Positions 9,104 through 18,044 of a stretch of DNA of 64,000 bases are shown here, one piece after another. The translations under genes were made by a program, and so were the position numbers. The stretch lies in the NCBI GenBank assembly GCA_035524675.1, contig DATKOK010000147.1, positions 1 through 64,000 on the forward strand. Direction: 5' to 3'. Source of the stretch: FEN-987 sp035524675 (GTDB lineage Archaea > Thermoproteota > Bathyarchaeia > 40CM-2-53-6). The notes beneath the pieces were generated by a model. It saw nothing but the letters and a program-made list of their open reading frames with translations, made no database searches and had not been told where the DNA came from. Within the stretch, counting starts at the first letter, position 1, and each line of letters opens with the position of its first letter.

Positions 9104-9801
9104 AGGTGGCTTCGTTATTCAGCGGAGGTAAGGACAGTGCTTTTGCCACTTGGTGGGCTCAAATGCAAGGTTGGGACGTAGCAGAATTAGTCACAGTTCT
9201 TCCTGAATCGACCGAGTCATGGATGTTTCATTATCCTGCAACAGAATGGACCCGGCTGCAGGCCGATGCTATGGAGATTCCGCTGACCGTGATCAGAACC
9301 AAGGGGACTAAGGAGAAGGAGTTGGATGATCTTGCTGAGGGTCTTCGAGCAATAACAAAGAAGGCTGGATTAGAAGGCATTGTTTCTGGAGCTGTGGCAA
9401 GCGAATATCAGCGAACTCGATTGGATAATGTGTCCGAGGAGCTCGGTTTGAGAAGTTTTGCTCCATTATGGCATAAGAATCAGCAGCAGCTTGTGGAGGA
9501 ACAGATCGAGTCGGGATTTGAGATCATGATGACTGCGTGTAATGCTCTGGGACTGAGTAAGGAATGGTTAGGGCGAAGGCTTGATATAACTAATTTTCCG
9601 GAACTCCTCCGGCTTAGTAAGAAGTACGGTTTCAGTATAGCATTCGAAGGTGGCGAGGCTGAAACATTCGTCCTGAATGGCCCGATGTTCAATGGCAAGA
9701 TTAGAGTGGACCAGTCGATTCCGCATTGGAAGAACGAGTCAGGTTACTTGGAACTAGGACGATTGAGTCTAATACGCGAGGCAGTCACCTTACCAGCCTA
9801 G
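9100..9801 (+). CDS. dph6: Diphthine-ammonia ligase (ATP-PPase family)
   Basis: 233 aa. The N-terminal PP-loop is LFSGGKDSAFA (residues 6-16). Later signatures of the Dph6 family are GIVSGAVASEYQRTR, PLWHKNQQQL and AFEGGEAETFV. It performs the last step of diphthamide formation on the EF-2 histidine, amidating diphthine with ammonium and ATP. The EF-2 gene lies 2.9 kb away in the same window. It is transcribed with ligase (4-nt overlap), and its 3' end overlaps the convergent mtaD by 17 bp. Confidence 0.9.
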   Translation: MKVASLFSGGKDSAFATWWAQMQGWDVAELVTVLPESTESWMFHYPATEWTRLQADAMEIPLTVIRTKGTKEKELDDLAEGLRAITKKAGLEGIVSGAVASEYQRTRLDNVSEELGLRSFAPLWHKNQQQLVEEQIESGFEIMMTACNALGLSKEWLGRRLDITNFPELLRLSKKYGFSIAFEGGEAETFVLNGPMFNGKIRVDQSIPHWKNESGYLELGRLSLIREAVTLPA

Positions 9802-11092
9802 CTGCTATTTCTTGAGTTTTCGCGCATATCGCCGTCAAGTCTATTGAAGCTAGAGTTCTCTTTTCCATTAACACGCGTCCATCGACGATAGTTGTATCCA
9901 CGTTCCCTGACGAAGCTGAGTATACGAGATCTGAGATCACTGTTTCCTTGCTATGTAGTGGCCTCATGTTTGGAGCGTTGGCGTCGAGTAGAACAATATC
10001 TGCCCTCTTGCCCGTTTCGATACTCCCTATCTCACGGTCTACGCCTAGGGCCCTTGCGCCTCCAATAGTCGCCAGGTCGAGCGTCTGTTGAGCTTGCAGT
10101 ACGGTTGGGTCCCATCGATGGGCCTTGTGAACTAACGCGCATATTTTCATCGTCTCGAACATGTCGAGGCTATTATTGCTAGCTGCCCCGTCTGTGCCTA
10201 ATGCCACTGGAATTCCCGAGTCGAACATCTCCGGCAACGGAGCTACGCCACCGCTGGCGAGTTTCATATTTGAAACAGGACAATGAGCGACCTTCACCTC
10301 GGATTTTGCCAACAACTTCACCTCAGATTTTGTCAGCCATACACAATGGGCGGCAAGCATGTTCTTAGAGAGCGCTCCAATCTTGTCCAGGTACTCCACG
10401 ACGCGCATCCCATGCTGCTTCTGGGAATCAGCCTGTTCACGACGAGTTTCGGCCACGTGAATGTGAATCGGTGTGTTATTCCTTTCAGCAAATTCCTTTG
10501 TCCATTGAAGCAGTTCGGCTGAGCAGGTGTAAGGCGCATGAGGACCAATGACGAATCTTATTCTTGGGTTGCCAAGTTGAGTCACATAATCGTAGAATTT
10601 CTGAACGTTAGCCCGTTCCAACTTTGATTTTTCCGCATCGAAGAGATCTATTAGTCCATAGGCTAAGAAGCCGCGTAGTCCAGACTCAGCCACGCCCCTC
10701 GCAACGGCCTCCATGTGGAAGTACATGTCGACGAAGCTCGTAGTTCCTGACTTGATCATCTCTGCAGCGCCCAGAAGTGCGCCAAAGTAGCAGTCGTCAT
10801 CGGTAAGTTTCGCTTCAAGCGGCCAGATCTTGTTCGCAAGCCAATCTTGGAGTCGCATGTCATCTGCGTAACCGCGAAACAGGGTCATGGAGAGATGTGT
10901 GTGCGCATTTATCAGTCCAGGGAGAGCAATCTTCCCAGAGCCGTCGATCACTTTGTGAACGTTCCGAGCGTTTACGTTCCCCACTTGGCTGATGGCACCA
11001 TCTTCAAGAAGGATCGAACCGTTATGCAGGACCTCCCTACTCGCGTTCTGGGTTACGATCCATTCACAATTCTTGATCAGTACCGAAGGCAA
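9785..11092 (-). CDS. mtaD: 5'-methylthioadenosine/S-adenosylhomocysteine deaminase-like amidohydrolase
   Basis: 435 aa amidohydrolase-superfamily protein. Metal and catalytic motifs: INAHTHLSM (about 61-69), GPHAPYTC, HVAETRREQ, MLAAHCVWL and ALGTDGAASNNSLD. This pattern matches the MtaD/DadD/TrzN branch that deaminates SAH, MTA or 5'-deoxyadenosine to inosyl products. The start is the TTG at 11092; the ATG-encoded alternative further in would remove the first strand. It faces ahcY across 112 bp, so both genes act on the same SAH pool: ahcY cleaves it and this enzyme may deaminate SAH or its adenosine product. The precise substrate is not certain. Confidence 0.85.
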   Translation of the reverse strand: MPSVLIKNCEWIVTQNASREVLHNGSILLEDGAISQVGNVNARNVHKVIDGSGKIALPGLINAHTHLSMTLFRGYADDMRLQDWLANKIWPLEAKLTDDDCYFGALLGAAEMIKSGTTSFVDMYFHMEAVARGVAESGLRGFLAYGLIDLFDAEKSKLERANVQKFYDYVTQLGNPRIRFVIGPHAPYTCSAELLQWTKEFAERNNTPIHIHVAETRREQADSQKQHGMRVVEYLDKIGALSKNMLAAHCVWLTKSEVKLLAKSEVKVAHCPVSNMKLASGGVAPLPEMFDSGIPVALGTDGAASNNSLDMFETMKICALVHKAHRWDPTVLQAQQTLDLATIGGARALGVDREIGSIETGKRADIVLLDANAPNMRPLHSKETVISDLVYSASSGNVDTTIVDGRVLMEKRTLASIDLTAICAKTQEIAARLVR

Positions 11093-11204
11093 GAGTCTAT
11101 CGTATCATGCATCTCCGAGTGAGGTTAAAAGTCGATTCCTCTCCGATTATCATAATTGTTTAATCCGCATACTCTCTTTGGATGCGAAGAATCTGGGATT
11201 GAGA

Positions 11205-12446
11205 ATGAGTCGAGTCAAAGATCCATCTCTGGCGCCGCAAGGACAATTGAAGATTGATTGGGCGAGGAGTCACATGCCCGTCCTCGCAAAGATTCGCTCA
11301 AGATTCGAGAAGGAACAGCCATTCAAGGATTTGACAATTGGCATGTGTATGCATCTGGAGATGAAGACAGCTGTATTAGGCCAAGCTCTTCAAGCTGGGG
11401 GAGCGATAATTGCAATAACGGGCAGCAATCCGCTATCCACGCAGGATGATGTTGCAGCCGCATTAGCCTCGTCTGGACCAAAAGTGTACGCGTGGAAGGG
11501 TGTCACTGAAGCTGAGCATCAGAGGAACCTAACCAGTGTTCTTGCGCACAGGCCTGATATTCTGATCGATGACGGCGGCGAGCTGTCAGTGACCGTGCAC
11601 ACTACTATGACTGACCTGAAGAGCAAGATCCTTGGCGCATGCGAAGAGACGACGACCGGCGTTCATCGTTATCGGGCTATGGAAAACGATAGAGTACTCG
11701 CATACCCGGTCCTGGCGGTCAATGACGCATTTACGAAGTACCTGTTTGACAGTCAGCATGGAACTGGACAATCTGCACTCGAAGGTATCATGAGAGCCAC
11801 GAACATGCTTATTGCGGGAAAGACTGTTGTAGTCTGTGGTTTTGGCTGGGTTGGACGTGGAATCGCGCTCAGATCAAAGGGACTCGGCGCGAACGTCGTA
11901 GTTACTGAAGTGGATCCAGTCAGAGCTCTCGAGGCAGCAATGGAGGGATATCGCGTAATGAGCATGAACTCCGCATCTGAGGTTGGTGACATATTCGTAA
12001 CTGCCACTGGGTGCAAAGGTATCATACGTCGAGAGCATTTCGAGAACATGAAGGACGGGGCCATCTTGGCAAATTCGGGACATTATGATGTTGAGATTGA
12101 TGTAAAGTCTCTTCGGGGAATGGCAAATTCTGTAAAGCTTGTACGTCAGAACGTGGAAGAGTTCACGTTAAGCGGCGGAAAGCACCTCCATCTCTTAGCA
12201 GAGGGGAGACTCGTCAATTTGGCGGCCGCAGACGGACACCCGGCAGAGGTTATGGATATGAGTTTCGCTAATCAAGCCCTCGCTGCTGAATACTTGGTAA
12301 GAAAGAAAGGACGCCTTGAACGGAAGGTCTACAGGATGCCGCTGGAAATTGATCGTGAGGTTGCATCACTCTGGCTTGAATCGCATCGGATTGCGATCGA
12401 TTCGCTAGATGATGATCAGCAGCGTTATCTTGCCTCATGGCGCTAA
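11205..12446 (+). CDS. ahcY: Adenosylhomocysteinase
   Basis: 413 aa from the ATG at 11205; the longer open frame to 10992 would run into mtaD and adds nothing conserved. It hydrolyses S-adenosylhomocysteine to adenosine and homocysteine with tightly bound NAD, recycling the methylation cycle. Visible signatures: SNPLSTQDDVAAAL, EETTTGVHR, NDAFTKYLFDSQHGTGQS, the NAD-binding GFGWVGRGIA and a late AAADGHPAEVMDMSFANQ. The C-terminal tail is the shorter archaeal/thermophile form and lacks the extended Lys-Tyr end of eukaryotic enzymes. Confidence 0.95.
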   Translation: MSRVKDPSLAPQGQLKIDWARSHMPVLAKIRSRFEKEQPFKDLTIGMCMHLEMKTAVLGQALQAGGAIIAITGSNPLSTQDDVAAALASSGPKVYAWKGVTEAEHQRNLTSVLAHRPDILIDDGGELSVTVHTTMTDLKSKILGACEETTTGVHRYRAMENDRVLAYPVLAVNDAFTKYLFDSQHGTGQSALEGIMRATNMLIAGKTVVVCGFGWVGRGIALRSKGLGANVVVTEVDPVRALEAAMEGYRVMSMNSASEVGDIFVTATGCKGIIRREHFENMKDGAILANSGHYDVEIDVKSLRGMANSVKLVRQNVEEFTLSGGKHLHLLAEGRLVNLAAADGHPAEVMDMSFANQALAAEYLVRKKGRLERKVYRMPLEIDREVASLWLESHRIAIDSLDDDQQRYLASWR

Positions 12447-12476
12447 TCGTCGACGAAAGGGTTGCTACAATGATCC

Positions 12477-13286
12477 TTATAGTCCCAGGTTTTTCGTTGG
12501 CCAGTTGATTTCAGGCATTTGGATTGGGACAGTCACCGTAGGTAGGGGAACCCGGAAGTACACGTAAACGGCCAGGGCTAGACCTAGCATTGTACCTATA
12601 ATAGTGACGTAATCGGCGATATGCATCTTCAACGTAACTATCGAGGTCCGATGCTCTGTGGCACCAAAGGCCCGTGATTCTAGGGCTTCCGCAAGTTCCA
12701 CGCTCCTTCGTATAGCGGAGATGATTAGCGGGATTAGGATTGGAATGTAATTTCGTACTCTTTTCATAAAGTTGCCTTTGTCGAGTTCAAGCCCTCTCGA
12801 GCGCTGAGCATCAACAACAGTCTGAGCTTCATCGGCCATTGTCGGGACTAGTCTCACGGCAGTGGTGAACGTGAATGAAATAGAGTAAGGGACATGAATT
12901 TGGTCCAACGCGAGACCTAGGTCGTCAGCTGAAGTTGTCATGAAGAAGAACGAAAACGCGGACATGACTGCGAAGAGACGCAGGGCGAAGGCGACCGCGA
13001 GTATGAAGGGCACGCGGAATATGAAGTTCATAACGAAGATGAGGATGCCAACTGGCACACCTGCTTTCATGGATCTAAGCCACCGTCGACCGGTTTTGGA
13101 GATCAATATGAGGGGGATTTGGAATAGGAAAATGGTAGCTATGGCGAAGATGTTCGTGAACATGAGAGCGCTTGTGAAGAGCCCTATGGTTAGGACGAAT
13201 TTTGATCGTGGGTCCAACTTGTGAATAGGGCTATCTATCTTGGTGAATTTGAATCCTTCAACGAATCGGAGAGACATTGTTATCAC
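12477..13286 (-). CDS. ecfT: ECF transporter transmembrane component EcfT
   Basis: 269 aa integral membrane protein with about five hydrophobic helices. It carries the two short coupling motifs typical of EcfT/CbiQ, seen here as DAQRSRG and ALESRAFG, which contact the ATPases. It lies 1 nt after the second ATPase gene in the order ecfA-ecfA-ecfT. No small S (substrate-capture) subunit is encoded in or next to this operon. It is therefore probably the shared group II module serving several S subunits, and the vitamin or metal transported cannot be told. Confidence 0.88.
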   Translation of the reverse strand: MITMSLRFVEGFKFTKIDSPIHKLDPRSKFVLTIGLFTSALMFTNIFAIATIFLFQIPLILISKTGRRWLRSMKAGVPVGILIFVMNFIFRVPFILAVAFALRLFAVMSAFSFFFMTTSADDLGLALDQIHVPYSISFTFTTAVRLVPTMADEAQTVVDAQRSRGLELDKGNFMKRVRNYIPILIPLIISAIRRSVELAEALESRAFGATEHRTSIVTLKMHIADYVTIIGTMLGLALAVYVYFRVPLPTVTVPIQMPEINWPTKNLGL

Positions 13287-13287
13287 C

Positions 13288-14127
13288 CTAATTTTTCGGC
13301 GTCTGGATTTGCATTTTTAGTCTAGGAATGAGAAAATCTCGGGCCTCGTAAGCATCTATAATGTCTGGTGGCTTTCCCGATATTGGTAGCTGGTGGATTA
13401 ATTCAGCTATTTGCGGTCTTACAAGAGACGCCCTTGCAAGTGTTTCATCACTTGTTAGAATCTTGGATGCCGAGTCGTCGGCAATTATCGTGCCCTTTGA
13501 AAGGAGAACTATGCGAGGTTTGCATTCGGCTACGAACTCAACGTCGTGGGTGACGATTACGACGGTCTTACCCTGCGAAATCAACTGCACAATGAAGTTT
13601 CTCAGACGATCCTTCTGAAGGTAGTCCTGCCCAATTGTCGGCTCGTCCATAATGATGTGCTTCGGATCCCATACCAGAATCGCCGCTAGCGCTACGCGCT
13701 TCCGCTCGCCGCCGCTCAAGATGAAAGGGGAGGAATCACGGTACTTCTCAAGGTCAAGAGCGTTGGATATGTTTGTGACTCTTCGTTTGATGACTTCCTC
13801 GTCGAAGCCGAAATTTCGCAATGAGAAGCTGAGTTCTTCGGAAACTGTCTCTGCGAACAATTGGTGGTCGGGGTTCTGGAAGATTAACCCGACATCGCGG
13901 GATAATTGGGCCACTGACTTTTCTGTTGTGTTTACGCCGTCTATGCAAACGGCTCCTTCACGTGGCTTCAGTAGTCCGTTGAACATCTTGACGAGAGTTG
14001 TCTTGCCAGCACCATTTTCACCCATGATTGCAACGAATTCACCGTTTTGAATTTGGAGATTCACGTTGGTTAGAACGTCTGATGATGTGCCGGTATATCG
14101 ATAGCTCACGTTATTGACAGAGATCAT
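13288..14127 (-). CDS. ecfA: ECF transporter ATPase (second)
   Basis: 279 aa ABC ATPase. Walker A GENGAGKTT (about 36-44), Q-loop in IFQNPDHQLF, signature LSGGERKRVALA, Walker B HIIMDEPTIGQD, switch His in VIVTHDVEF. 'QNPDHQLF' is the hallmark of cobalt/ECF-type ATPases. It overlaps the first ATPase gene by 4 nt (ATGA) and precedes ecfT by 1 nt, so it should form the heterodimeric motor with its neighbour. Confidence 0.88.
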   Translation of the reverse strand: MISVNNVSYRYTGTSSDVLTNVNLQIQNGEFVAIMGENGAGKTTLVKMFNGLLKPREGAVCIDGVNTTEKSVAQLSRDVGLIFQNPDHQLFAETVSEELSFSLRNFGFDEEVIKRRVTNISNALDLEKYRDSSPFILSGGERKRVALAAILVWDPKHIIMDEPTIGQDYLQKDRLRNFIVQLISQGKTVVIVTHDVEFVAECKPRIVLLSKGTIIADDSASKILTSDETLARASLVRPQIAELIHQLPISGKPPDIIDAYEARDFLIPRLKMQIQTPKN

Positions 14128-14966
14128 TGTTGGAAGACCTTTCTCAACTCCGCTGACGCCTGTTCGACTGTTATGGGATTTGTCACTAGTGGGAATCCTT
14201 CGCGTCTTAACATGTGGAATAGCGTCGTGACTTTTGGTAAGCCGATCCCGATTAGACGTGCCTTGTCGCCATATACTTCGGAGGGGGATCCGTCGAGGAC
14301 AACTTTTCCTCCATCCATTACTATGACGCGGTTAGCATAACGGGATACTATGTCCAGTCGGTGCTCGACTAATATTGTGGTTAGTCTGTATTCTCGGTTC
14401 AGTTGCGCTATTACTCCTACGATGTCTTCGGCGGATTTGGGGTCGAGGAAGGATGTTGGTTCGTCGAGGACAATTATGTTAGGTTTCATTGCCAGCACGC
14501 CAGCAATGGCTGCACGTTGTTGTTGGCCGCCTGAGAGTTCATATGGTGCTTTATTTCGCAAATTTTCGATTCCCGTGGATTTCATTGCCCATCTCACTCT
14601 GGCCACTGCCTCCTCTTTCGGGACTCCTAGATTTTCTAGACCGAATGCTACGTCACGCTCGACTGAGAGTGAGAAAAGTTGATTCTCAGGATTCTGGAAA
14701 ACGAATCCGATGTGTTTTGAAAGTTCAGCGGTTGACTTGTCGGATACGTTTACCTCATCTACAATGAGGTCTCCCTGAAATTCACCAGAATAGAAATTTG
14801 GAATGAGTCCGTTCAAGCATCTGCAAAAAGTCGTTTTGCCGCATCCGCTTGGTCCGGTGAGTATTACAAATTCGCCCTTCTCAATTGAAAGTGAGACATT
14901 CTGCATCGACGGCGCGTTGGCTCCTGCGTACGTGAAAGTCAGGTTACGAGCCGATATTGCTGGCAT
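14124..14966 (-). CDS. ecfA: ECF transporter ATPase (first)
   Basis: 280 aa ABC ATPase. Walker A GPSGCGKTT (about 37-45), Q-loop FQNPENQLFS, signature LSGGQQQRAAIAG, Walker B IIVLDEPTSFLD, His switch ILVEHRLDI. The ECF-type 'QNPENQLF' is present. It is first in the ecfA-ecfA-ecfT run. The DHH gene upstream ends 23 nt before its start and is on the same strand, so it could share the transcript. Confidence 0.88.
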   Translation of the reverse strand: MPAISARNLTFTYAGANAPSMQNVSLSIEKGEFVILTGPSGCGKTTFCRCLNGLIPNFYSGEFQGDLIVDEVNVSDKSTAELSKHIGFVFQNPENQLFSLSVERDVAFGLENLGVPKEEAVARVRWAMKSTGIENLRNKAPYELSGGQQQRAAIAGVLAMKPNIIVLDEPTSFLDPKSAEDIVGVIAQLNREYRLTTILVEHRLDIVSRYANRVIVMDGGKVVLDGSPSEVYGDKARLIGIGLPKVTTLFHMLRREGFPLVTNPITVEQASAELRKVFQQ

Positions 14967-14989
14967 CGATAATTGGCCCCGCTAATAGG

Positions 14990-16045
14990 TTACCTGACGA
15001 CCTGTGGTTGGGGTGAATCGACGGCGCTAATCTTGTTCTGGTTTTCGGATTTTGCTTTATGATCCAGAATTTCGCGTATAATTCGAATTGAGCGTTTCAA
15101 TGCATCGCTTGGTTCTCCTTTTACGTTCGCTCCTGCTGCTGTGGCATGGCCTCCGCCCATACCACCCATCTGTCGGCCTATTTCGCTTGCTACGTCAGTC
15201 CCAAGATGCAAGCCCGATTCTTGAACGAATTCTCGAGTGCACCGAAAACTTACGGTTAGGTCCTCGTTTCGCTTTCCAGCCACGATCGCTACGTGTGCTC
15301 CCAAAGCGATGAGTCCTCGTGCAGCGGAAGCATGGTAAGAACCGACAAACGATGTTGCGATTAACCAACGGTTAATTCTCTCAAATCTTAGCCTCTGGGC
15401 TGTCTTGACTCGGGCGATGCGTTCGGATTCATCCATAACTTGTCTAATTAAGCCAACCGCTACTTCCGGATCGGCCCCCATTCTGATTAGATTGTAGGCA
15501 GCTGCATACGTTTTCCGGGTGCCAATCGCTAGATGACCGGTTTCGACCAGTATGCCAATTAGAAGTGCCTGTGCGACTCGCCTGTTCGGTTTAATGTGCA
15601 TCTTAGTAAGCATTGCAAGGATAATCTCGCAGGTTGATGTGGCATTTTCATCACATATGATCAGCGTCGTCGATCTTGAATTTTCACTATGCGGCGCATG
15701 ATGATCTATCATCACGATGGGCTGTGTGGCGTTCTGAACAGCTTCGCGGAGTTCACCCAATTGCTGTAAGGTATTCGTGTCGACGGTTACGATAAGCCTG
15801 AAATCCTCAAGATTGGGGGACTCAACGATCGATAATGGGACGACGCTGGAAAGTATCTGTTTGGAGAGTTTGCTAACGCCTCCGGGTGAAGCGAAGGATG
15901 ATCGTATCTTGTGGTTGATGCTTTTGGCAAGGATTGAGAAAGCGTAGGCAGAGCAAACAGCGTCAGGATCGGAGTTCTGGTGTCCTAAGATTAGTAAGGT
16001 ATCGGCTTGATGAAGCAACTTGACTAGCTTCGAGAATCCTCGCAA
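14990..16045 (-). CDS. DHH-family phosphoesterase
   Basis: 351 aa with a DHH domain and a DHHA1 domain. Motifs: GHQNSDPDAVCSAYA (about 22-36), VTVDTN, MIDHHAPHSENS (DHH triad) and a C-terminal GGMGGGHATAAGAN. The layout matches NrnA-like nanoRNase / pAp phosphatase relatives rather than full-length RecJ. Its start overlaps the DUF3194 gene by 22 nt, within a prefoldin beta-DUF3194-DHH unit. A role in short RNA or nucleotide turnover is likely; the exact substrate is unknown. Confidence 0.82.
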   Translation of the reverse strand: MRGFSKLVKLLHQADTLLILGHQNSDPDAVCSAYAFSILAKSINHKIRSSFASPGGVSKLSKQILSSVVPLSIVESPNLEDFRLIVTVDTNTLQQLGELREAVQNATQPIVMIDHHAPHSENSRSTTLIICDENATSTCEIILAMLTKMHIKPNRRVAQALLIGILVETGHLAIGTRKTYAAAYNLIRMGADPEVAVGLIRQVMDESERIARVKTAQRLRFERINRWLIATSFVGSYHASAARGLIALGAHVAIVAGKRNEDLTVSFRCTREFVQESGLHLGTDVASEIGRQMGGMGGGHATAAGANVKGEPSDALKRSIRIIREILDHKAKSENQNKISAVDSPQPQVVR

Positions 16046-16326
16046 AGCCTCAACTCTCTCACTTTCGCTTCGGCGGCCGAGAAGGCGGCTTCAGTTGCCT
16101 TATCGACCAAAGGTTGTAGATTCTCGTTACCAATTAAGAGTTCGACACCGACTTCAACCGCTATGACCAATGGCTTGTCTCCAATGGCTTCCACGGTAAC
16201 ATCCAAGTCGCTTACTCGTTTTACAGGGATCTTAGAGAATAGGACTTGTCTTGCTGCTTCTTCTGCAGCTACACAGATCTCTTCCGTTTCATCTTCGGTT
16301 GGTTTCCGTCTTAACTCAATGTCCAT
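16024..16326 (-). CDS. DUF3194 family protein
   Basis: 100 aa archaeal protein recognised by its pattern LDVTVEAIGDKPLVIAVEVGV and by its place between prefoldin beta and a DHH phosphoesterase, where this family commonly sits. It is predicted to be a compact alpha-beta protein without transmembrane segments. Function is unknown. Overlap with the DHH gene suggests translational coupling. Confidence 0.7.
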   Translation of the reverse strand: MDIELRRKPTEDETEEICVAAEEAARQVLFSKIPVKRVSDLDVTVEAIGDKPLVIAVEVGVELLIGNENLQPLVDKATEAAFSAAEAKVRELRLCEDSRS

Positions 16327-16364
16327 TGGGTCTCCCTTGCTTAGATGATGGTGATGAAGGAGGC

Positions 16365-16733
16365 CTACTGAGGAGGTTGCTTCGGTGCTTTCAATCTCTC
16401 CTGTAACTTCTCCTGAATCTCCTTTAACCGTTCTCTCGTCCTGTCTTCTTGCTTCCCCAAGACGGTAACACGTGTGGCCATCAATTCTTTTCTTTCCTTG
16501 AGTTCTGTAAGCAAGGTCTGCCTGTTTGACTTGACGAGTATGCTCCCGACGCTCTTGTATACTGGGGTATCGTCCGTTGATTTCTCGAGTTCAGCAAGCG
16601 CCTTATCCGTTTCGCTGAGCTCTAGCTCCACTTGCTGTTTTTGGGTCGCAACCGATTGCAGAGTTTGCTGAAGTTGCTGCAGTCGAAGGAGCTGCTCTTG
16701 AAGTTGTGGAGGTAATTCGACTTCTTCACCCAA
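16365..16733 (-). CDS. pfdB: Prefoldin subunit beta
   Basis: 122 aa, start TTG at 16733 (TTG-GGT-GAA-GAA). Two long coiled-coil helices surround a short hairpin segment containing YKSVGSILVKSNRQTLLTEL, which is diagnostic of beta-class prefoldins. Four beta and two alpha subunits form the jellyfish-shaped co-chaperone that hands unfolded proteins to the thermosome. The C-terminal tail PKQPPQ is low complexity. It is first in a unit with DUF3194 and DHH, divergent from the TGT-like gene with about 100 bp between. Confidence 0.9.
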   Translation of the reverse strand: MGEEVELPPQLQEQLLRLQQLQQTLQSVATQKQQVELELSETDKALAELEKSTDDTPVYKSVGSILVKSNRQTLLTELKERKELMATRVTVLGKQEDRTRERLKEIQEKLQERLKAPKQPPQ

Positions 16734-16832
16734 TCTAGACGCCTCGGGACTTGAGAATCTGCGTAGCCTTAAGAAGGCAGCTAATTAAGAGTTGTTGAGT
16801 TCTGAAGAGGGGCGTCGATCTGGAAACGCAAC

Positions 16833-18044
16833 TTGCCAAGTTTAGCTGACCTAGCTTCCAGTCGTAGGGTGGTTCAAGTATCCGATTGGACCTCGTACCT
16901 TAATCTACTACCTAAGCAACATCATTGGAGAGGCTTCGGAATGCCTGAGTTCGTGAAGAAGGGCATCGAGTTTGATGATGAAGCGCGTGTCGGAGCTGGT
17001 TACCTAACCTACGCAAATGCAAAAGTGCCGCTTCCAAACAAGTTTGCGACTACAACAGAACTCAACGCGACTCGACTCGTCGGATTGAAGCAGGATTTTC
17101 CTACAGAGATCATCGTTGCGGGTAAACTGATCTACCCTGAAACCCTAAAGCGCATTTTGAAAGAGGAAGATGCTCTGAAGGAGTTTGCTCGTCGCCTTGC
17201 TCGCGAGACCTCTAGCCACGAAGATGCGTTGAGCATGCTATTCTTTATCCTGAAGGGAGAGGCAGCGGTAGCGGAGTCAAGTGACCTTAAGACCGTTCTT
17301 GATCTCCAGTACTTTGCAGATTTGGATATTATCACTGTGCAGCAGAGCCCTGGCCTGCCGATGGATGATTTCTTATCTCACATTAGGTTCGCTGAGAGGT
17401 GGCTTGATAATCGAGGTATAGACAAGCCTCTGATGCCTGTGTTAGCTCCATCGGATGACGATTTTGAGAAGACATTGAAGGCAGTTGTGAAACGGAAACC
17501 CAAGTTGCTAGGGTTTGACATGAGAGGCGGGTTCTACTATCAAGCGCTACGATCCTTGGAAGTTGTCAAGGATAAAGATCCGGAGATCTGGCTGCACGTA
17601 TTTCAGGTCCCTCCAAAGGTCAGGTTCGCCAGAAGCCTGTTAAGATGTTCGGAGGGAATGGTATTGCCATTCTTCGGTGTAGATAGCTACAACAGGTGGG
17701 TTGTGCCCCCGCCCCCTGTGCCTTTAACGAAAGACAAGATCAACATGTTCGATTCCACGAATTGGGGAGTGTTCAAGCGCAAGGAATGGGACAAGGAATA
17801 TGGTGCAAAGCTGAGTTGCACTTGTCCGATGTGTAACAAGCATCAGCTACCAACCTTCTTTTCTGGTGAAGTGCTAACAGTATTGGGAAGGAGCAAAGTT
17901 CATGACCATTATGCTCAACGGGAGCAGCTCTATGAGCTCGCAAAACGCGTAAAGTCAGGTAAGGTTAAGGGCTTCATCTCCAGAAAGCGGTATCCGAACG
18001 CATTCCTTAAGCAAGTATCAGATTCCGAACCGTCTAAAGCTTGA
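16833..18044 (+). CDS. Divergent tRNA-guanine transglycosylase-like protein
   Basis: 403 aa, start TTG at 16833. I do not recognise a named family. The C-terminal third has CTCPMC, followed about 25 residues later by HDHYAQREQLYELAKRV. This spacing mirrors the Cys-x-Cys-x2-Cys...His zinc site and following helix of tRNA-guanine transglycosylases. The central region (VLAPSDDDFE, KPKLLGFDMRGGFYY) alternates strands and helices as in a TIM barrel, but the usual TGT active-site strings are not obvious. It could be a catalytically altered TGT paralogue. Its 3' end overlaps the convergent KITE-like gene by 11 bp. Confidence 0.55.
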   Translation: MPSLADLASSRRVVQVSDWTSYLNLLPKQHHWRGFGMPEFVKKGIEFDDEARVGAGYLTYANAKVPLPNKFATTTELNATRLVGLKQDFPTEIIVAGKLIYPETLKRILKEEDALKEFARRLARETSSHEDALSMLFFILKGEAAVAESSDLKTVLDLQYFADLDIITVQQSPGLPMDDFLSHIRFAERWLDNRGIDKPLMPVLAPSDDDFEKTLKAVVKRKPKLLGFDMRGGFYYQALRSLEVVKDKDPEIWLHVFQVPPKVRFARSLLRCSEGMVLPFFGVDSYNRWVVPPPPVPLTKDKINMFDSTNWGVFKRKEWDKEYGAKLSCTCPMCNKHQLPTFFSGEVLTVLGRSKVHDHYAQREQLYELAKRVKSGKVKGFISRKRYPNAFLKQVSDSEPSKA

